Below are positions 46,595 through 55,948 of a stretch of DNA of 64,000 bases, one piece after another (position 1 is the first letter of the stretch; each line of letters starts with the position of its first letter). Origin of the DNA: Roseibium aquae. GTDB lineage: Bacteria > Pseudomonadota > Alphaproteobacteria > Rhizobiales > Stappiaceae. The notes beneath the pieces were generated by a model, which saw only the letters and a program-made list of their open reading frames with translations, was not told the DNA's origin and did no database searches. Location: positions 279,098 through 343,097 of the forward strand of contig NZ_VXDC01000006.1 of the NCBI RefSeq assembly GCF_008711285.1, given 5' to 3'. The translations under genes and the position numbers were made by a program.

Positions 46595-49500
46595 TCAGAT
46601 TGGCTGGCTCGCCAGTTCCTCCATCAGGGCCGCGTCGATTTCGCCCGTCTCGGGCAATCCGACACTGCGCTGGAAGGCTTGAACCGCGCTGCGCGTGCGG
46701 GGCCCGATCTGACCATCCGGTGTTCCCGTGTCGAATCCCAGCGCATTCAGCTTCGTCTGCGCGGTCCGGACCATGGCTTCATAGTCCACCACATTGTCCA
46801 GATTGACGGGCGTCGCTCCCGCCGCTCCCCCGGACGAGGCCCAATCCGGCTCCGTCGCGACCTTGTTGGCGGCCGGTGCCGGGGTCTTGAGCGTAAATGT
46901 TTCGACGGCCAGGCGTGCTTGGTTCAACGCTGTCTCATCCATGGTATTGGCCACATCGTCGCGCTTCTTGGCTGCATCCTGATCGCCCTCGCGGGCCGCA
47001 ATCGCGAACCACTTGTAGCTCTGGATCAGATCCTTCTCGACGCCCAGTCCCCGGGCATACAGAATACCGAGATTGAAGAGGCTATCCTTCACCCCGTATT
47101 CGGCCGCCCGCTCGAACCAGTCCGCGGCCTTCTCGAAATCGGGTGCCCCGCCTGCGCCTTCGGCATAAAGAACGGCGAGGTTGTGCATGGCCTTCGCATT
47201 GCCGGCATCGGCTGCCTTTTCGTACCAGGCTCTCGCCTTGTCCAGATCCAGCTCGACGCCGCGGCCCTTTTCATAAAGGCTGGCAAGGCGGTACTGGGCC
47301 GGCGCCAGCCCCTTGTCGGCCGCGATCTGATACCACTTGGCAGCCTCGGCCAAATCCGCCGGCACGCCGTCACCTTCCGTGAATTTGACCCCAACCAGGA
47401 AGGCGGCACGCTCATCGCCACTTGCGGCCGCACTGCGCAAGGCGATGGGGCCAACCCCCTCCGGCGGCAGGCTCGCGATCAGGCTCGCCGACTGGACGGT
47501 CCCGGCGCCGGACAGATTGAAGTCATCAGAGGGCATGGACACAGCGTCAAACCCGTTGTCCACACCGCTGGGCGGGGCAAAGGCGATTTCCGGCTCGGGC
47601 AAGGCCGCCCCCGCCTCGCTGGCGGCACCCGCCAAAACTCCGGGGCCGTCAGCCGAAACGGCGCTTCTGTCGGGCTCCGGTGCGCTGGCCGCGGCGGTCT
47701 GCTGCTCTCCGGCACCGGTTCCGGCAGGACCTGCGTCCAAGGCTGTCACGGCGCTTTCCGCCACATTTCCAGCCGGATCGGCGGGCAGCCCGGCGGCAAT
47801 GTCCGGTTCGGGGGTAGCCTGGTCGCTGACGGCAACCGCGTCCTCATCGGAGGCAGGCCCGCTGACCATATTGAACACTTGCAGCGTGCCGATGGCCAGC
47901 AGCACCGCGGCGGCGGCATACAGCAGAGCCTTGCGGCGGCCACCGCCACTTTCGGCTTCAGCCTCCTTGCCTTGAGAGCCCGCGGATGGATCGCCCGCAA
48001 GAACCGGCTCGCGGTCCATGACACCGCTTCCCGCCAGCGTTGGCTCCACCGGATCGGAGGTTTCCGCGCCTTCGTCTTCCTTTTTGCCGCGTCTCAAAAC
48101 ATTGCGGAACCAACCGGCCCGTTCCCGGCCACGTTCTTCTTCGGAGTCGTCCCGCGCGGCGCCCCGCAAGAGATTCGGCTCCAACCGGGACGCCTCCGCC
48201 GAGGCGGCTTGGGCCGCACGGCGGGCGGCCGCGATGAAGTCGGCTTTCCGGTCCCGGCCTGTCTCGCCGGCCTGCTGCGGCTCGGTGGGCGGCGTGACGG
48301 CGGCCTGCGGGTTCCGGCTCAATTTCCGCAGCAATTCCGCCTGCGGACCAGAGCCCCCGCCCGGTTCCGTCTGCGGCGGATGGGAAGCGGCCGATACCGG
48401 TTTTGACACATTCGAGCGTTCCAGGGATTCCAGCCGCTCGGTAACGGAACTCAAGACCGATTTCACACCTTCAAAGGTGTTGCGCGTCCGCTCCTCGCTG
48501 CCTTCGGCGGCATCCAGGAGCCGTTTGAGATCGTTCTGCAGCCCGGAAATGGCCGCATCATACTCGGTCGAATGGGGGACTTGCCGAGAGGATTGTTCCG
48601 CAACCACTTCAGCGGCCGCCGACTTGGCAATGTCGACGACGTCACGGCGCGTTTCCTGCAACCCGGTTTCGATCCGTTCCAGGGCCGTCGTGACAATGTC
48701 CAGATGGGACTCCCGTCCACTGTTGTTTTCCAGTTGCTCCGCAAGCGCGGATACTTTCGAGGCGAGCTGCTCAAGGCGGCTCTCATTCAGATTGTCTCCG
48801 CCCCGCGCGACCGCATCGGCCAGATCGCTGATGCGCTGCTCCAGCGCCTCGGTGGAGGACGGCGCGGGAACGGAGGCCCGCATCGCCCCGATTTCAGCCC
48901 GCAACTTGTCGAGATCAGCGGTGGTGACGGTATCCTTGGGCGCTTGCAAACGGTCGCTGAGTTCATTCAGCCGCGTTTGCAATTGCGCGAAGAGTTTCGC
49001 ATCCGCCGCCGAAGACCCCTTCAACGAAGATGCGTCAAGCACCGGCATGGGCCGGTTCGACCGCTTCTCGATCAACTCGATCTTGGTGTTGATCCCATCC
49101 AAACGGTCCGCAAGGGTCGCAAACGCCTGAGCATCGGTTTCCGCCATCGCGGCAGGCTGGCTTTCGATCCGGTCCAGCCGGCCGACAATCTCATCGAGCT
49201 TGTGGCCGACATCGCCGAGCCCTTCGACATCAACCGAAGCGCGCTTGTCCTCGGCCATCATGCCGACGATGTCCTCAAGCCGCCCCTGAAGTCTGGCGAG
49301 CGTTTCGGGCGCGGGCATGCGCTCTTCCATCGCGCTCAGGCGCGTATCAAGCCCCCGCTGCTCGCGGGCAAGGGCTTCGAGATCGTCCAGCCGGCCGGAG
49401 ACAAACTTCATCCGGTCGTCGATCCCCTCCAGAAGTCCCGAAATGTCGATATGCTCAACGAACTGCCGGACCTCTCGCAGTTCCGCGCGCAGCGGTTCGA

Positions 49501-50737
49501 TTTCCTGATGGCCGCGCTGCCGCAGCAGCTCTTCCATCCGCTCGGAAATGGTGCCGACACGGTCCTCCAGCAGCAGAATGTGCTCGGACCGGGGCAGCAC
49601 GGCAAACGCGTCTTCGATCTCGTTCAGCCGGGCAGTGACGCCTTTCAAAATCCGCGGATCGACCGCCCCGCGGGACAACTCGTCAAGCCGCTGCAAGATA
49701 TGCGCATAGCCGTGTTCGAGGCTCGCCAGCGTACCTTCGACATTGGTGCGGCCGACAAGCGTCTTCAGTTCGGCCACTTCCTTGCGGATTTCCTTGGCGA
49801 ATTGCTCGTTGTGCCGGTCTGCCCGCAAGCGCTCGACCATGTCGCCCAGGCGGCGAAGCTCCGCATTCTGACGGTTGACCTTTTCATGGGTGCCTTTGGA
49901 GAAGCCGCCCAGCGCGCTTCGCAGGGAGCCAAGTTCCTCACGAACCTGGTCGAACGCTTCTTCTTGCGGTTTGCGCAAGGCATCGATGCGGCGCCCCAGC
50001 TCCTTGTACATTTTCATCGGCGCATCTTCGCCCGCGGGATGACGGCGGCGATCCGGCCGCATGCGCGGCGCGTCCCAGTCGTCGTCGTCATCGCTCCGGA
50101 CCGGGCGCTGGCCGGCATCGCCGAAGTCATGGAGGTAGGGATCGATCTCGTCTCTTTCGAAGAAGCGTTCATCGGTTCCGCGCCGGCCCGGGCGGGCATG
50201 TTCGGTGCGGCTCTCACCGTAACGCCCGTCGAACCGGGCAGGATCAGAGCCAGCTCCCGAGCCGGGGACAGCCTGATTGGCGGCAAGATCCTGAACCTGC
50301 CTGTCCAGCCGTTCCAGGGCGCCCAGCACGGTTTCAAGACGATGATCGGCACCAGGTGCAGGATCCGCGTGCCGGCCCCGGGCGGTGCGGTGCGCACGCT
50401 CGCCACGGGTTCGATCACCATCGTTCCGCGCCGCCTCGATCCAGGGCGCGGCCGGTGCAGCGGTGGACCGGGACCGGTCTTCACGCTCATTGAGCAGCCG
50501 GTCGAGTTCATCGGCCACTTCGTCAAGGTCATGGTCGGCCTCGAGCTCGTGGCCACCCTGAACACTGCGCCCACGGCCGATTGCGGTCGCTGTGCGGGTC
50601 AACCGCTCGGCACGGGCACGCGGTCCATCGGACCGCGCCGGCTCTCGCGCGGAAAAGCCATCCGATTCGTAATAGTCCGCACCCTCAACATGGTCGCGTC
50701 CGCGGCGTCCTGCATCGCGGTTTTTCCAAGTCGGCAT
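46595..50737 (-). CDS. podJ: PodJ-like polarity protein with SEL1 repeats and peptidoglycan-binding domain
   Basis: 1380-aa protein. An arginine/aspartate-rich disordered N-terminus (1-250) precedes long coiled coils (about 250-800, heptads such as LEDRVGTISERMEELLRQRG), then one transmembrane helix near 932-954 (LLYAAAAVLLAIGTLQVFNM). The periplasmic part has SEL1/TPR-like repeats at about 1099-1262 (AAKWYQIAADKGLAPAQYRL and three more) and a C-terminal peptidoglycan-binding domain at about 1319-1380 (LNALGFDTGTPDGQIGPRTR). This order matches PodJ, which organises the cell pole in Caulobacter and Agrobacterium. The cytoplasmic half is longer than in Caulobacter. Confidence 0.88.
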   Translation of the reverse strand: MPTWKNRDAGRRGRDHVEGADYYESDGFSAREPARSDGPRARAERLTRTATAIGRGRSVQGGHELEADHDLDEVADELDRLLNEREDRSRSTAAPAAPWIEAARNDGDRTRGERAHRTARGRHADPAPGADHRLETVLGALERLDRQVQDLAANQAVPGSGAGSDPARFDGRYGESRTEHARPGRRGTDERFFERDEIDPYLHDFGDAGQRPVRSDDDDDWDAPRMRPDRRRHPAGEDAPMKMYKELGRRIDALRKPQEEAFDQVREELGSLRSALGGFSKGTHEKVNRQNAELRRLGDMVERLRADRHNEQFAKEIRKEVAELKTLVGRTNVEGTLASLEHGYAHILQRLDELSRGAVDPRILKGVTARLNEIEDAFAVLPRSEHILLLEDRVGTISERMEELLRQRGHQEIEPLRAELREVRQFVEHIDISGLLEGIDDRMKFVSGRLDDLEALAREQRGLDTRLSAMEERMPAPETLARLQGRLEDIVGMMAEDKRASVDVEGLGDVGHKLDEIVGRLDRIESQPAAMAETDAQAFATLADRLDGINTKIELIEKRSNRPMPVLDASSLKGSSAADAKLFAQLQTRLNELSDRLQAPKDTVTTADLDKLRAEIGAMRASVPAPSSTEALEQRISDLADAVARGGDNLNESRLEQLASKVSALAEQLENNSGRESHLDIVTTALERIETGLQETRRDVVDIAKSAAAEVVAEQSSRQVPHSTEYDAAISGLQNDLKRLLDAAEGSEERTRNTFEGVKSVLSSVTERLESLERSNVSKPVSAASHPPQTEPGGGSGPQAELLRKLSRNPQAAVTPPTEPQQAGETGRDRKADFIAAARRAAQAASAEASRLEPNLLRGAARDDSEEERGRERAGWFRNVLRRGKKEDEGAETSDPVEPTLAGSGVMDREPVLAGDPSAGSQGKEAEAESGGGRRKALLYAAAAVLLAIGTLQVFNMVSGPASDEDAVAVSDQATPEPDIAAGLPADPAGNVAESAVTALDAGPAGTGAGEQQTAAASAPEPDRSAVSADGPGVLAGAASEAGAALPEPEIAFAPPSGVDNGFDAVSMPSDDFNLSGAGTVQSASLIASLPPEGVGPIALRSAAASGDERAAFLVGVKFTEGDGVPADLAEAAKWYQIAADKGLAPAQYRLASLYEKGRGVELDLDKARAWYEKAADAGNAKAMHNLAVLYAEGAGGAPDFEKAADWFERAAEYGVKDSLFNLGILYARGLGVEKDLIQSYKWFAIAAREGDQDAAKKRDDVANTMDETALNQARLAVETFTLKTPAPAANKVATEPDWASSGGAAGATPVNLDNVVDYEAMVRTAQTKLNALGFDTGTPDGQIGPRTRSAVQAFQRSVGLPETGEIDAALMEELASQPI

Positions 50738-51133
50738 ATCATGACCCTAGTGTTGCGGTCTTTCTGACCGCGCGGAAAATCGGCCTGCTTGGACGGTGAA
50801 AAATACTTTGCTCAAGCAGATGCTTGGAAATTTTTGTCTCCTTAGGGTAAACAGCGCGTTAATTCCCCTTGCCAAATGCAAAATCGCGCTTCGGTGGATT
50901 CGCATAAGGGCGGAAACCGGCCAGTTTCATGGTTAATCCGGGCAACCAAAAAATTCACCAAGACAAAGCCTAGATCTTTACGCAAACGTAAGGTAAGGAT
51001 ACCGCCAAGCATTGCTGGCCAGCGACGGCAAGGATCTGCGCATCCGCCGCGTGGATTTTGGTGGTGTCAGCACCCTTAGAATAAGCGGATCACGGACAAA
51101 ACGTGACCTTGATCGATCAAGAGTAGACCTAGT
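50738..51133. other. Divergent promoter region of podJ and merR
   Basis: 396 bases between podJ (minus) and the MerR gene (plus). It contains AT-rich stretches near 50800-50870 and the operator-like site at 50976-50991. A short palindrome TTGATCGATCAA at 51109-51120 lies just before the merR start. I saw no CtrA-type TTAA-N7-TTAA site and no gene. Confidence 0.55.
50976..50991 (+). promoter_or_regulatory. Candidate MerR operator upstream of merR
   Basis: CTTTACGCAAACGTAA contains TTACG and CGTAA as inverted arms. It matches 13 of 16 positions of the site in front of the acyl-CoA dehydrogenase (within 52090-52109), which suggests autoregulation by the MerR protein encoded 143 bases downstream. 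Confidence 0.65.
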
Positions 51134-51604
51134 ATGAGCGAAGCCCTTTCCATTCTCAGCGACAATGAAATCGTCGATGTCCTGCCCGCCAGCGACGACA
51201 CAACGAAAAAGACCCATTTTTCCATCGGCGATCTGGCGAAGGAGTTCAATTGCACGCTTCGGACGTTGCGGTTCTACGAAGACAAGGGTCTGATCAACCC
51301 GAAACGGGATGGAATGAACCGGGTTTATACCCGCCGCGACCGGGCCCGCCTCAAACTGGTCCTGATGGGCAAGCGAGTTGGTTTCTCGCTGACCGAAATT
51401 CGCGATATGCTTGATCTTTACGATCTCAGAGACGGTCAGGTGACCCAGCTTCGAGTTGCCTTGAACAAGTTCAACGAGCAGATCGACGTGCTGAAAGACC
51501 AGCGCAACGAAATCGAACAGGCTATTGAAGAACTGTCCCGTACTGTGGAAATCGTGTCCGGCATGCTCAAGCAGAAGGAAGCCGAAGAGGCCGCCAACTC
51601 CTGA
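51134..51604 (+). CDS. MerR-family regulator of the beta-oxidation locus
   Basis: 156-aa protein with the MerR winged helix-turn-helix (FSIGDLAKEFNCTLRTLRFY, then NRVYTRRDRARLKLVLMGKR) and a long dimerisation coiled coil (FNEQIDVLKDQRNEIEQAIE). The C-terminus is short and has no metal-binding cysteines, so an acyl-CoA or no ligand is more likely than a metal; the group resembles LiuR-type regulators of acyl-CoA catabolism. It is upstream of the acyl-CoA dehydrogenase on the same strand, separated by 541 bases. Shared operator-like sites suggest that it controls both genes. Confidence 0.9.
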   Translation: MSEALSILSDNEIVDVLPASDDTTKKTHFSIGDLAKEFNCTLRTLRFYEDKGLINPKRDGMNRVYTRRDRARLKLVLMGKRVGFSLTEIRDMLDLYDLRDGQVTQLRVALNKFNEQIDVLKDQRNEIEQAIEELSRTVEIVSGMLKQKEAEEAANS

Positions 51605-51611
51605 CCCCGGT

Positions 51612-51655
51612 CCGCCGCGCCGCCCGGTTTCATGCCTGGGCAAGTGGCGCGGCGG
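51612..51655 (+). terminator. Long GC-rich hairpin behind merR
   Basis: CCGCCGCGCC at 51612-51621 pairs perfectly with GGCGCGGCGG at 51646-51655, and the loop contains a second complementary pair (GCCCGG with CCTGGGC). It starts 8 bases after the merR stop. No T-run follows. Confidence 0.55.
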
Positions 51656-52050
51656 CCGAACATGGGCCTCGTTAATAGCCCTCCCGGCCGCCGCCAAGGT
51701 CCCGCTGCCCCGGCGGGTCTCGAACCGATATCGCGGGGAATTCGACCACGGCGGCCACGGCTCCGGGTGGCACGAAACGGCAACCGGCCGGGCGCCGCAC
51801 ATTTTTCAGTCGCGGCCCAAAAGATAATGCCGGCCCAGGCCCCGCGCTCCCGGCCCTTGTTTCCAAGGACTTCTTAGTCAAAGCCTTGTCTTTTCCGCGC
51901 CGGCCTTTCCCAGAACTGACCTTCCTATCTTTTTTGCCAGCCCTCGCCAGAACCAGCATTGCGCCGCGTTGTTTGCGTTGCCCCGCTGAAAAACGGCCCG
52001 GAAGGCCACCGTAGACACATTTTTTCGGCATGCTTCCCCTAGGATACCAC

Positions 52051-52079
52051 TTGCTGATACCCGGGGAGACCCGTATATG
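52051..52079 (+). promoter_or_regulatory. Sigma-70-type promoter of the acyl-CoA dehydrogenase
   Basis: TTGCTG (52051-52056) and TATATG (52074-52079) are separated by 17 bases, a good -35/-10 pair. The predicted transcript would start near 52086, about 60 bases before the ATG. Confidence 0.6.
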
Positions 52080-52089
52080 TCGGTCAAGG

Positions 52090-52109
52090 TGACGTTTACG
52101 GAAACGTCA
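52090..52109 (+). promoter_or_regulatory. Palindromic operator TGACGTTTACGGAAACGTCA
   Basis: Eight-base arms TGACGTTT and AAACGTCA are perfectly inverted around ACGG. It sits just downstream of the predicted transcription start, a position suited to repression, and shares TTTACGSAAACGT with the site upstream of merR. Confidence 0.75.
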
Positions 52110-52145
52110 TGAGAAACTCTGGACGGCTCATCTGGGAGGATTTCC

Positions 52146-53942
52146 ATGCCGAGTTACCGCGCCCCCGTCGACGACACTCTTTTCCTGCTGAAAGATGTTC
52201 TGGGATACGAACGGTTTTCGAACCTGCCCGGATTCGCAGATGCGACACCGGACGTTGTGGAAGCCATTTTGCGCGAGGGGGGAAAGTTCTCCGAGGATGT
52301 CGTCCATCCGCTGAACCAGAGCGGCGACCGGGAAGGCTGCACGCGCCACGGCGACGGCCGGGTCACAGCCCCGAAAGGCTTCAAGGAAGCCTATGACGCC
52401 TTTTGCCAAGCCGGCTGGGGCACCTTGTCCGCGGATCCCGACTACGGCGGCCAGGGATTGCCGCACACGCTGGCAGCCTGCTTCAACGAATTCGTCTCCT
52501 CCGCAAACATGGCTTTCGCCATGTATCCGGGATTGACCGCAGGCGCGGTGGCGGCGTTGACGTTGCATGGCAGCGACGAACAGAAGCAGCGCTATCTCCC
52601 CAACATGATTTCCGGCAAATGGACCGGCACGATGAACCTCACCGAGCCGCATTGCGGAACGGATCTTGGGCTCATCCGTACCAAGGCGGTGCCGCAGCCG
52701 GATGGCAGCTACAAGCTGTCCGGTACCAAGATATTCATCTCTGCCGGCGAGCACGATCTGGCCGAGAACATCATTCACCTCGTTTTGGCGCGGATCGAAG
52801 GCGCGCCGGCGGGAACCAAGGGCATTTCGCTGTTCGTGGTGCCGAAGCTGGCGGTTCACGATGACGGGTCCGTCGGTGGCCCCAACGGGGTGAGCTGCGG
52901 GTCGATCGAACACAAGATGGGGATCCATGGCAACGCCACCTGCGTCATGAACTATGACGAGGCGACGGGCTGGCTGGTCGGCGAGGAGAACAAGGGTCTG
53001 CGCGCCATGTTCACCATGATGAACGAGGCCCGCCTCGGGGTCGCCGTTCAGGGCCTGGCACAGTCGGAAATCGCTTATCAGAATGCCGTCGAATACGCCA
53101 GGGACCGGCTGCAAGGCCGCGCGCTGACCGGACCGAAAAGCCCGGACAAGGCCGCCGATCCGATTATCGTGCACCCGGACGTGCGGCGCACGCTGATGCA
53201 GATCCGCGCCTTCAATGAAGCCGCCCGTGCTCTTGTTCTGTGGACCGCTCTGCACGGCGACGTCTCGCACCGGTCGGAAGACGAAAAAGCCCGCCAGTTC
53301 GGCGAGGACATGATGGGGCTGATGACCCCGGTCCTGAAGGGCGTCCTGACCGACACCGGGTTCGCGAACGCCGTCAACGCGCAGCAGATGTTTGGAGGCC
53401 ACGGCTACATTCAGGAATGGGGCATGGAGCAATTCGTGCGCGATGCCCGCATCGCCATGATCTACGAAGGGGCAAACGGCATTCAGGCGCTTGACCTCGT
53501 GGGCCGCAAGCTGCCGGCGAACGGCGGCCGCGCTGTCATGTCCTTCTTCAATGAAGTCAACGGTTTCCTGAAGGAAAACGGCGAGATCGAAGAGCTTGCC
53601 GCATTTACAAAACCCCTCAAGAAGGGCATGGACGACCTGCAGGCGGCGACCATGTGGTTCATGAACAACGCCATGGCCAAGCCGGACAATGCCGGGGCCG
53701 GGTCCAACGACTACATGCACCTCTTCGGCCTGGTCGCCATGGGATACATGTGGGCAAAAATCGCCAAGGTGGCCCACGACCAGATCAAGACCGGGGCCAA
53801 TGGCAAGGCCGACTGGCTCCAGACCAAGCTCGCGTTCGGCACGTTCTTCATGGAGCGGATGATACCGGAAACCGGCGCTCATCTGGCCCGGATTTCCTCC
53901 GGCGCCGATACCATGATGGCCGTCAGCGCCGACGCATTCTAA
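52146..53942 (+). CDS. Acyl-CoA dehydrogenase (long form with C-terminal extension)
   Basis: 598-aa FAD flavoenzyme that catalyses the first step of fatty-acid beta-oxidation. FAD and substrate segments are visible ([20 protein letters not shown] and [11 protein letters not shown]), the catalytic glutamate is probably in [14 protein letters not shown], and the C-terminal family extension (about 465-598) ends [21 protein letters not shown]. This is the roughly 600-residue form common in alphaproteobacteria. It has its own promoter and operator and precedes the GST, thiolase and FadJ genes on the same strand. Confidence 0.93.
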   Translation: MPSYRAPVDDTLFLLKDVLGYERFSNLPGFADATPDVVEAILREGGKFSEDVVHPLNQSGDREGCTRHGDGRVTAPKGFKEAYDAFCQAGWGTLSADPDYGGQGLPHTLAACFNEFVSSANMAFAMYPGLTAGAVAALTLHGSDEQKQRYLPNMISGKWTGTMNLTEPHCGTDLGLIRTKAVPQPDGSYKLSGTKIFISAGEHDLAENIIHLVLARIEGAPAGTKGISLFVVPKLAVHDDGSVGGPNGVSCGSIEHKMGIHGNATCVMNYDEATGWLVGEENKGLRAMFTMMNEARLGVAVQGLAQSEIAYQNAVEYARDRLQGRALTGPKSPDKAADPIIVHPDVRRTLMQIRAFNEAARALVLWTALHGDVSHRSEDEKARQFGEDMMGLMTPVLKGVLTDTGFANAVNAQQMFGGHGYIQEWGMEQFVRDARIAMIYEGANGIQALDLVGRKLPANGGRAVMSFFNEVNGFLKENGEIEELAAFTKPLKKGMDDLQAATMWFMNNAMAKPDNAGAGSNDYMHLFGLVAMGYMWAKIAKVAHDQIKTGANGKADWLQTKLAFGTFFMERMIPETGAHLARISSGADTMMAVSADAF

Positions 53943-54049
53943 TGGCCGGCCGGGTCTGGCGTGGCGGTCAGGCCCGTTTCCCGCGCGTTTCACGCGCTCA
54001 GCGTGTAAAGTCACGTCTTGTTCGTGAGGTGACGAGGGGATCAAGATCG

Positions 54050-54688
54050 ATGGCTGAGTACGTTCTTCACTGCATGGCCCAGTCGGGCCACTCCTACAAG
54101 GTCGCGTTGATGCTCGAACTGTGCGGCGCGGATTGGGAGCCCAGCTGGGTCGACTTTTTCAACGGCGAAACCCGATCGGAGAAATTCCGGGCCGAACTCA
54201 ACGCGATGGGAGAAGTTCCGGTTTTGGATCACAACGGCCGGCTGCTCACCCAGTCAGCGGTGATCATGGACTATCTGGCCGAAATCTTCGGCAAGTTCGG
54301 GTGGAGCGACGATGACGAACGGCGGGAAATCCTGCGCTGGACCATCTTCGACAATCAGAAGCTTTCCGGCATGATCGGCCCGCTGCGCTTCCTGCGCGCG
54401 ATCGCGCGGACCGGGGAAACAGATGTCACCAAGTTCCTGGAGGGACGGGCCCGCGGCGCGCTGGCCATACTGAACAATCATTTGGCCACCCGCGCCTTCG
54501 CCACCGGCGCCAAGCTGACGACGGCCGATTTCTCGCTTTGCAGTTATCTCTACTACGACGGGGAATACGGTATCGACTTGAGTGAATACGAGAACATTCA
54601 AAACTGGCTGGAGCGCATCAAGGCCCAGCAAGGATGGAAACACCCCTACGACCTCATGCCCGGACATCCGCTGCCGGATGCCGCCTGA
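54050..54688 (+). CDS. Glutathione S-transferase family protein
   Basis: 212-aa protein with a thioredoxin-like N-terminal domain (YVLHCMAQSGHSYKVALMLE, the Ser as likely glutathione-activating residue; then EVPVLDHNGRLLTQSAVIMD for the cis-Pro and glutamyl-binding part) and an all-alpha C-terminal domain with ADFSLCSYLYY. The start at 54050 has GAGGGG upstream. It lies between the acyl-CoA dehydrogenase (107-base gap) and the thiolase (26-base gap); its role in beta-oxidation is unknown and may be detoxification of reactive intermediates. Confidence 0.9.
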   Translation: MAEYVLHCMAQSGHSYKVALMLELCGADWEPSWVDFFNGETRSEKFRAELNAMGEVPVLDHNGRLLTQSAVIMDYLAEIFGKFGWSDDDERREILRWTIFDNQKLSGMIGPLRFLRAIARTGETDVTKFLEGRARGALAILNNHLATRAFATGAKLTTADFSLCSYLYYDGEYGIDLSEYENIQNWLERIKAQQGWKHPYDLMPGHPLPDAA

Positions 54689-54714
54689 GGCCCGCCGATC
54701 TAGAGGAGGATCTG

Positions 54715-55923
54715 ATGCCTGAAGCCTTTATTTTCGATCACGTGCGCACCCCGCGCGGCCGCGGCAAGAAGGACGGCGCCCTGCATGAAGTGCCGACCGT
54801 GCGTCTGGCCGCAACCGCCCTTGAGGCCCTGCGGGACCGCAACGAACTGGACACCTCCCGGCTGGACGACGTGGTCCTGGGCTGTGTCGATCCGGTTGGC
54901 GAAGCTGGCGGCGATGTGGGGCGCGCCGCCGTGTTCGCCGCAGGCTATGACAGCTCCGTTCCGGGCATGCAGATCAACCGCTTCTGCGCCTCCGGCCTCG
55001 ATGCCGTCAACATGGCGTCCGCCCAGGTCATGTCGGGCCAGCACAAGCTGGTCGTTGCCGGCGGTGTGGAAAGCATGAGCCGCGTCGGCCTCGGAGCCTC
55101 CGGCGGGGCCTGGCCGATCGAGCCGCAGGTCGCGATCCCCTCCTACTTCATGCCGCAGGGCGTGTCAGCGGATCTGATCGCGACGAAGTATGGCTTCACC
55201 CGGGACGAATGCGATGCCTATGCGGTCGAAAGCCAGAAACGCGCCGCCAAATCCTGGGAGGAAGGCCGCTTCGACAAGTCGGTGGTCCCGGTGAAGGACA
55301 TCAACGGGATCACGATCCTTGCCAAGGACGAGCACATGCGGCCGGAGACCGACATGCAGTCGCTCGCCTCGCTCAATCCGTCCTTTGAACTGATGGGCGC
55401 CATGGGCGGCTTTGACGCGGTCGGCATTCAGGCGCACCCGGAAGTGGAAAAAATCCGGCATGTCCACCATGCTGGAAACTCCTCCGGGATCGTCGACGGG
55501 GCCGCCGCCGTCCTGATTGGATCGCGGACCGCGGGCAAGTCAGCGGGTCTGAAGCCGCGCGCCCGGATCAAGGCCTTCGCCAATATCGGCTCCGATCCGG
55601 CGCTAATGCTGACCGGTCCGGTCGACGTGACGGAGAAGCTGCTGAGAAACGCGAAGATGGAGATGAAGGACATCGACCTCATCGAAATCAACGAGGCGTT
55701 CGCCTCCGTCGTCCTGCGCTACCAGCAGGCTTTCGACCTTGATCCGGAGACCGTCAACGTCAATGGCGGCGCCATCGCGCTAGGCCATCCGCTCGGGGCC
55801 ACCGGGGCGATGATTCTCGGCACGGTGCTGGACGAGCTGGAGCGCCGCGATCTGAACACCGCGCTCGTGACCTTGTGCATCGGCGCGGGCATGGGCACCG
55901 CCACCATCATCGAGCGCGTTTGA
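54715..55923 (+). CDS. fadA: Acetyl-CoA acyltransferase (thiolase, FadA-type)
   Basis: 402-aa thiolase that cleaves 3-ketoacyl-CoA to acetyl-CoA and a shortened acyl-CoA. The nucleophilic cysteine is in [14 protein letters not shown] (about residue 91), the catalytic histidine in [15 protein letters not shown] and the second cysteine in [23 protein letters not shown] precedes the ATG. It is 25 bases before the FadJ-type gene, with which it should form the thiolase plus multifunctional-enzyme pair. Confidence 0.93.
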   Translation: MPEAFIFDHVRTPRGRGKKDGALHEVPTVRLAATALEALRDRNELDTSRLDDVVLGCVDPVGEAGGDVGRAAVFAAGYDSSVPGMQINRFCASGLDAVNMASAQVMSGQHKLVVAGGVESMSRVGLGASGGAWPIEPQVAIPSYFMPQGVSADLIATKYGFTRDECDAYAVESQKRAAKSWEEGRFDKSVVPVKDINGITILAKDEHMRPETDMQSLASLNPSFELMGAMGGFDAVGIQAHPEVEKIRHVHHAGNSSGIVDGAAAVLIGSRTAGKSAGLKPRARIKAFANIGSDPALMLTGPVDVTEKLLRNAKMEMKDIDLIEINEAFASVVLRYQQAFDLDPETVNVNGGAIALGHPLGATGAMILGTVLDELERRDLNTALVTLCIGAGMGTATIIERV

Positions 55924-55948
55924 CACCGGGCAGGAGGAGACAACACCA

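Larger units (their letters stand above)
51605..52145. other. Region between merR and the acyl-CoA dehydrogenase
   Basis: 541 bases. The left end has a strong hairpin behind merR; the right end has the promoter and operator of the acyl-CoA dehydrogenase. The middle (about 51660-52040) encodes only low-quality overlapping frames on both strands, and I see no gene or RNA in it. Confidence 0.6.

Noticed and set aside
46679..50767. Long plus-strand frames (575 and 731 codons) opposite podJ
   Set aside because: They mirror the podJ reading frame, lack any family motif and have the arginine-rich composition of shadow frames.
51109..51120. TTGATCGATCAA upstream of merR as an FNR/FixK box
   Set aside because: The half sites are right but the spacer is two bases rather than four, so a Crp/Fnr dimer should not fit.
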